Part shown: positions 5,806-6,996 of the stretch, piece by piece
How positions within the stretch are numbered: position 1 is the first letter of the stretch
Layout: every line of letters begins with the position of its first letter
NCBI GenBank assembly: GCA_900321145.1
Contig: ONVB01000207.1
Coordinates: forward strand, 1 to 6,996
Direction: 5' to 3'
Origin: an uncultured Eubacteriales bacterium
Lineage (GTDB): Bacteria; Bacillota; Clostridia; Lachnospirales; Lachnospiraceae
DNA: 6,996 nucleotides
Position numbers and translations under genes: made by a program
Notes under the pieces: generated by a model
Databases searched by the model: none
The model's input: only the letters and a program-made list of their open reading frames with translations
What the model was told of the DNA's origin: nothing

Positions 5806-6639
5806 ATGAAAAGAATACTTACAATACAGGATATATCCTGTCTCGGAAAGTGCTCGATAACCGTAGCGCTTCCGGTCATATCGGCAATGGGTGTTGAGAC
5901 TGTGATCCTTCCTACGGCTGTTCTTTCAACACATACTATGTTCAAGAATTTTACTGTTAAGGATCTGACCGATCAGCTCATCCCGATCACGGATCACTGG
6001 AAGAGTGAGGGCGTTAAATTTGATGCCATATACACAGGGTATCTTGGTTCGGCAGAGGAGATAGAGATTGCAAAGAAGATATTCGACGAGTTCAAGACTG
6101 ACGATACTCTGATCTTCATAGATCCGGTTATGGCAGATAACGGAAAGCTTTATCCGGCTTTTGATGAAAACTATGCCAAGCTCAACGCGGGACTCTGCGG
6201 CAAGGCCGATATCATAGTTCCGAATATCACGGAAGCCGGCTTTATGACCGGCACGGAGTATAAAGAGGAGTATGACGAGGATTATTTAAAGGAGCTTCTT
6301 GAGAAGCTGAACAGACTCGGTGCGAAGATCAGCGTGATAACAGGTGCTTCACTCTCAAGCGGAAAGACCGGTGTGTATGGTTACGACAGCAGCACGGGAG
6401 AGTACTTTATCTACCAGAACGACCGTGTGGATGCAACCTATCACGGAACAGGAGATGTATTCGCCAGCGTATCCGTAGGAGCACTTATGAGAGGATTAAG
6501 CCTTAAGGATGCATTTGCTCTTGCAGCTGATTATACAGCAGATACCATAAGAGAGACCTTGAAGAATCCCGAGAAGCCGTGGTACGGAGTTGACTTCGAA
6601 GCGACCATACCGGAGCTTGTGAAGAGACTGAACGGTTAA
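5806..6639 (+). CDS. Pyridoxal/pyridoxamine kinase (PdxK/PdxY family)
   Basis: Phosphorylates vitamin B6 vitamers (pyridoxal, pyridoxamine or pyridoxine) with ATP, feeding the PLP salvage pathway in the cytoplasm. The product has 277 residues, a ribokinase-fold enzyme of normal length. Seen: the N-terminal IQDISCLGKCS motif of the substrate pocket, YTGYLGS, DPVMADNGKLYPAF, VPNITEA and the anion-hole/catalytic motif GTGDVF with the catalytic base Asp217. The DPVMADNGK and PNITEA motifs fit the pyridoxal kinase branch rather than the HMP kinase ThiD. Which vitamer it prefers cannot be read from sequence, so I leave the symbol blank (pdxK or pdxY would both be used). It lies 88 nt after sufU with its own promoter. 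Its product PLP is the SufS cofactor, which may explain the neighbourhood. Confidence 0.92.
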   Translation: MKRILTIQDISCLGKCSITVALPVISAMGVETVILPTAVLSTHTMFKNFTVKDLTDQLIPITDHWKSEGVKFDAIYTGYLGSAEEIEIAKKIFDEFKTDDTLIFIDPVMADNGKLYPAFDENYAKLNAGLCGKADIIVPNITEAGFMTGTEYKEEYDEDYLKELLEKLNRLGAKISVITGASLSSGKTGVYGYDSSTGEYFIYQNDRVDATYHGTGDVFASVSVGALMRGLSLKDAFALAADYTADTIRETLKNPEKPWYGVDFEATIPELVKRLNG

Positions 6640-6658
6640 AAAACAAGATGAATAAAAC

Positions 6659-6702
6659 AATCGCCTGCGGACTTTGATCATGAAAGCCTGCAGGCGATTT
6701 TT
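6659..6702 (+). terminator. Intrinsic terminator, probably bidirectional
   Basis: AATCGCCTGC (6659-6668) pairs with GCAGGCGATT (6690-6699). Pairing continues with a G-T wobble and a G-C, then after one mismatch CTTT (6672-6675) with AAAG (6683-6686), leaving a 7-nt loop. Five T follow on the + strand (6698-6702). On the - strand the same hairpin is followed by TTGTTTTATT (6660 down to 6651). It lies between the convergent kinase and GGDEF genes and would serve both. Confidence 0.88.
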
Positions 6703-6769
6703 ATATACAAACCGGCGAAATACAATTGGTCACTATATCGATGCACGGAACCGGTAAGATATGCGGATT

Positions 6770-6996
6770 TTATTCGTCTTTCTTTGAGTGCAGCTTGTAA
6801 ACGCTCTTTTCGCCTGTGTGCTTGACAGCATACATGGCTTCATCTGCATATTTAACGAGGTGTATGATGTTGTCGGCATCATCGGGAAATACAGATATGC
6901 CGATGCTTGTGGATATATCAAATGTATCTTTGCCGCATACTATCGGTCTGTCTATACTTCTGCAAATGATCTCGGCTACGCTTTCGACCAGGCTCA
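6770..6996 (-). CDS. GGDEF-domain protein, C-terminal end (5' part outside window)
   Basis: Read on the - strand, the frame is open from the window edge to the TAA at 6772-6770, giving 74 C-terminal residues. These include TSIGISVFPDDADN, then LVKYADEAMYAVKHTGEKSVYKL, the standard end of a diguanylate cyclase (GGDEF) domain: the strand after the SxGI motif and the ADxAMYxAKxxGxN-like helix. The GG(D/E)EF active site and any sensor or membrane domain lie outside the window, so catalytic activity cannot be judged. If active it would make cyclic di-GMP from GTP. It is convergent with the kinase gene and shares the hairpin terminator; no functional link to the suf genes is evident. Small departures from the usual motif are seen: Val-Lys-His in place of Ala-Lys, and Ser-Val in place of Asn-Arg/Gly. 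Confidence 0.9.
   Translation of the reverse strand, partial: SLVESVAEIICRSIDRPIVCGKDTFDISTSIGISVFPDDADNIIHLVKYADEAMYAVKHTGEKSVYKLHSKKDE

Noticed and set aside
6733..6921. Minus-strand ORF of 62 codons
   Set aside because: It is in a different frame from the GGDEF-domain coding sequence on the same strand, which has clear family motifs.
1..6996. CRISPR arrays, tRNA or rRNA genes, known riboswitches, insertion sequences with transposase, prophage genes
   Set aside because: No spaced repeat array, cloverleaf, conserved rRNA segment, recognised aptamer core or transposase motif was seen.

Overview
The window looks like chromosomal DNA of an anaerobic Firmicute, most likely a Lachnospiraceae member of the Butyrivibrio/Roseburia/Pseudobutyrivibrio type. 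The reasons are a full sufC-sufB-sufD-sufS-sufU cluster with SufU rather than SufE, purine-rich ribosome binding sites, frequent use of ATA (Ile) and AGA/AGG (Arg) codons at moderate GC, and protein sequences that resemble clostridial homologues. The genus is inferred from the sequence without a database search.

Layout: (1) 1-284 is the 3' end of a potassium-channel-type gene on the + strand, with a TTIGFGD selectivity filter, the last membrane helix and an acidic tail. (2) 285-517 is non-coding and holds a 64-bp palindromic repeat (311-374) of a type that commonly yields phantom ORFs, then the probable suf promoter region. (3) 518-5717 is the SUF iron-sulfur cluster assembly operon: sufC, a 173-nt gap with a striking nested palindrome, sufB, sufD (1 nt after sufB), sufS (33 nt after sufD) and sufU (overlapping sufS by 11 nt). 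(4) 5718-5805 holds a good sigma-A-type promoter. It drives a pyridoxal/pyridoxamine kinase gene (5806-6639). (5) 6640-6769 is a convergent intergenic region with a terminator that could work in both directions. (6) 6770-6996 is the C-terminal end of a minus-strand GGDEF-domain protein, running off the window.

How the genes work together: SufS, a PLP-dependent cysteine desulfurase, takes sulfur from cysteine. SufU, a zinc protein, accepts it as persulfide. The SufB-SufC-SufD scaffold ATPase builds the Fe-S cluster. All the catalytic or ligand residues I can check are intact in SufC, SufB, SufD, SufS and SufU. The downstream kinase makes pyridoxal phosphate, the SufS cofactor, so its position may be functional although it has its own promoter.

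No undescribed protein system is apparent. The most unusual features are non-coding: the long nested inverted-repeat element between sufC and sufB, the palindromic repeat before sufC, and a TTGTACA heptamer recurring in three intergenic gaps. SufD also carries an unexpected cysteine cluster.
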